Shown in pieces: positions 6,494 through 6,497 of a DNA stretch of 6,497 bases; position 1 is the stretch's first letter, and each line of letters begins with the position of its first letter. Made by a program: the position numbers and the translations under genes. The notes beneath the pieces were generated by a model. The model searched no databases. It was not told where the DNA came from and saw only the letters and a program-made list of their open reading frames with translations. Source of the stretch: Planctomycetota bacterium (GTDB lineage: Bacteria; Planctomycetota; Brocadiia; JAJRTI01); assembly GCA_024278415.1 (NCBI GenBank), contig JAJRTI010000499.1:1-6497 (forward strand). Reading direction: 5' to 3'.

Positions 6494-6497
6494 CACA

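Noticed and set aside
1..6497. Inverted repeat as an assembly artefact (hairpin-like contig ends)
   Set aside because: Not fully excluded, but the arms differ by one base, end at defined inner boundaries with unrelated inner flanks, and the right end continues eight bases past the paired region. Read mapping across both arms would settle it.
6348..6497. Intrinsic terminator after the operon
   Set aside because: The only good hairpin (6477-6493) has no T-run after it within the window.

Overview
The window is GC-rich bacterial DNA holding three complete genes, all on the + strand, that read as one carbohydrate-degradation operon: a GH38-type alpha-mannosidase (406-3435), a small stand-alone concanavalin-like beta-sandwich protein (about 3514-4053), and an exported DUF4091 / GH123-like glycoside hydrolase (4122-6347). 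The gaps are short (78 and 68 bases) and contain no convincing terminator. No transporter, regulator, transposase, integrase, RNA gene or CRISPR array is visible.

Organism: no marker gene is present, so this is inference only. High GC, a GH38 enzyme beside a DUF4091 protein, and interspersed palindromic repeats would suit a free-living glycan degrader of the PVC superphylum (Planctomycetota, Lentisphaerota, Verrucomicrobiota) or Hydrogenedentota. A specific phylum cannot be assigned.

Layout: bases 1-141 are the left arm of a near-perfect inverted repeat. Bases 142-405 are non-coding, with an extended -10 promoter candidate overlapped by an operator-like palindrome (170-191), a small hairpin (192-206), and a cluster of three hairpins that share the octamer AAGCTCCG/CGGAGCTT (250-343). 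The three genes follow. The right arm of the inverted repeat (6349-6489) begins one base after the last stop-codon base and matches the left arm at 140 of 141 positions. An outer hairpin lies at 6477-6493.

How the parts may work together: the DUF4091 protein has a signal peptide and should act in the periplasm or outside the cell, trimming a glycan. The GH38 enzyme has no signal and should act in the cytoplasm on imported mannosides. The small protein resembles the C-terminal accessory domain of GH43 enzymes and may bind sugar or support a partner. The most unusual feature is the architecture. A whole, intact catabolic operon with its own leader sits between two almost identical inverted repeats with no transposase, as expected for a passenger cassette, an invertible segment, or a chance placement between two copies of a genome-wide repeat.
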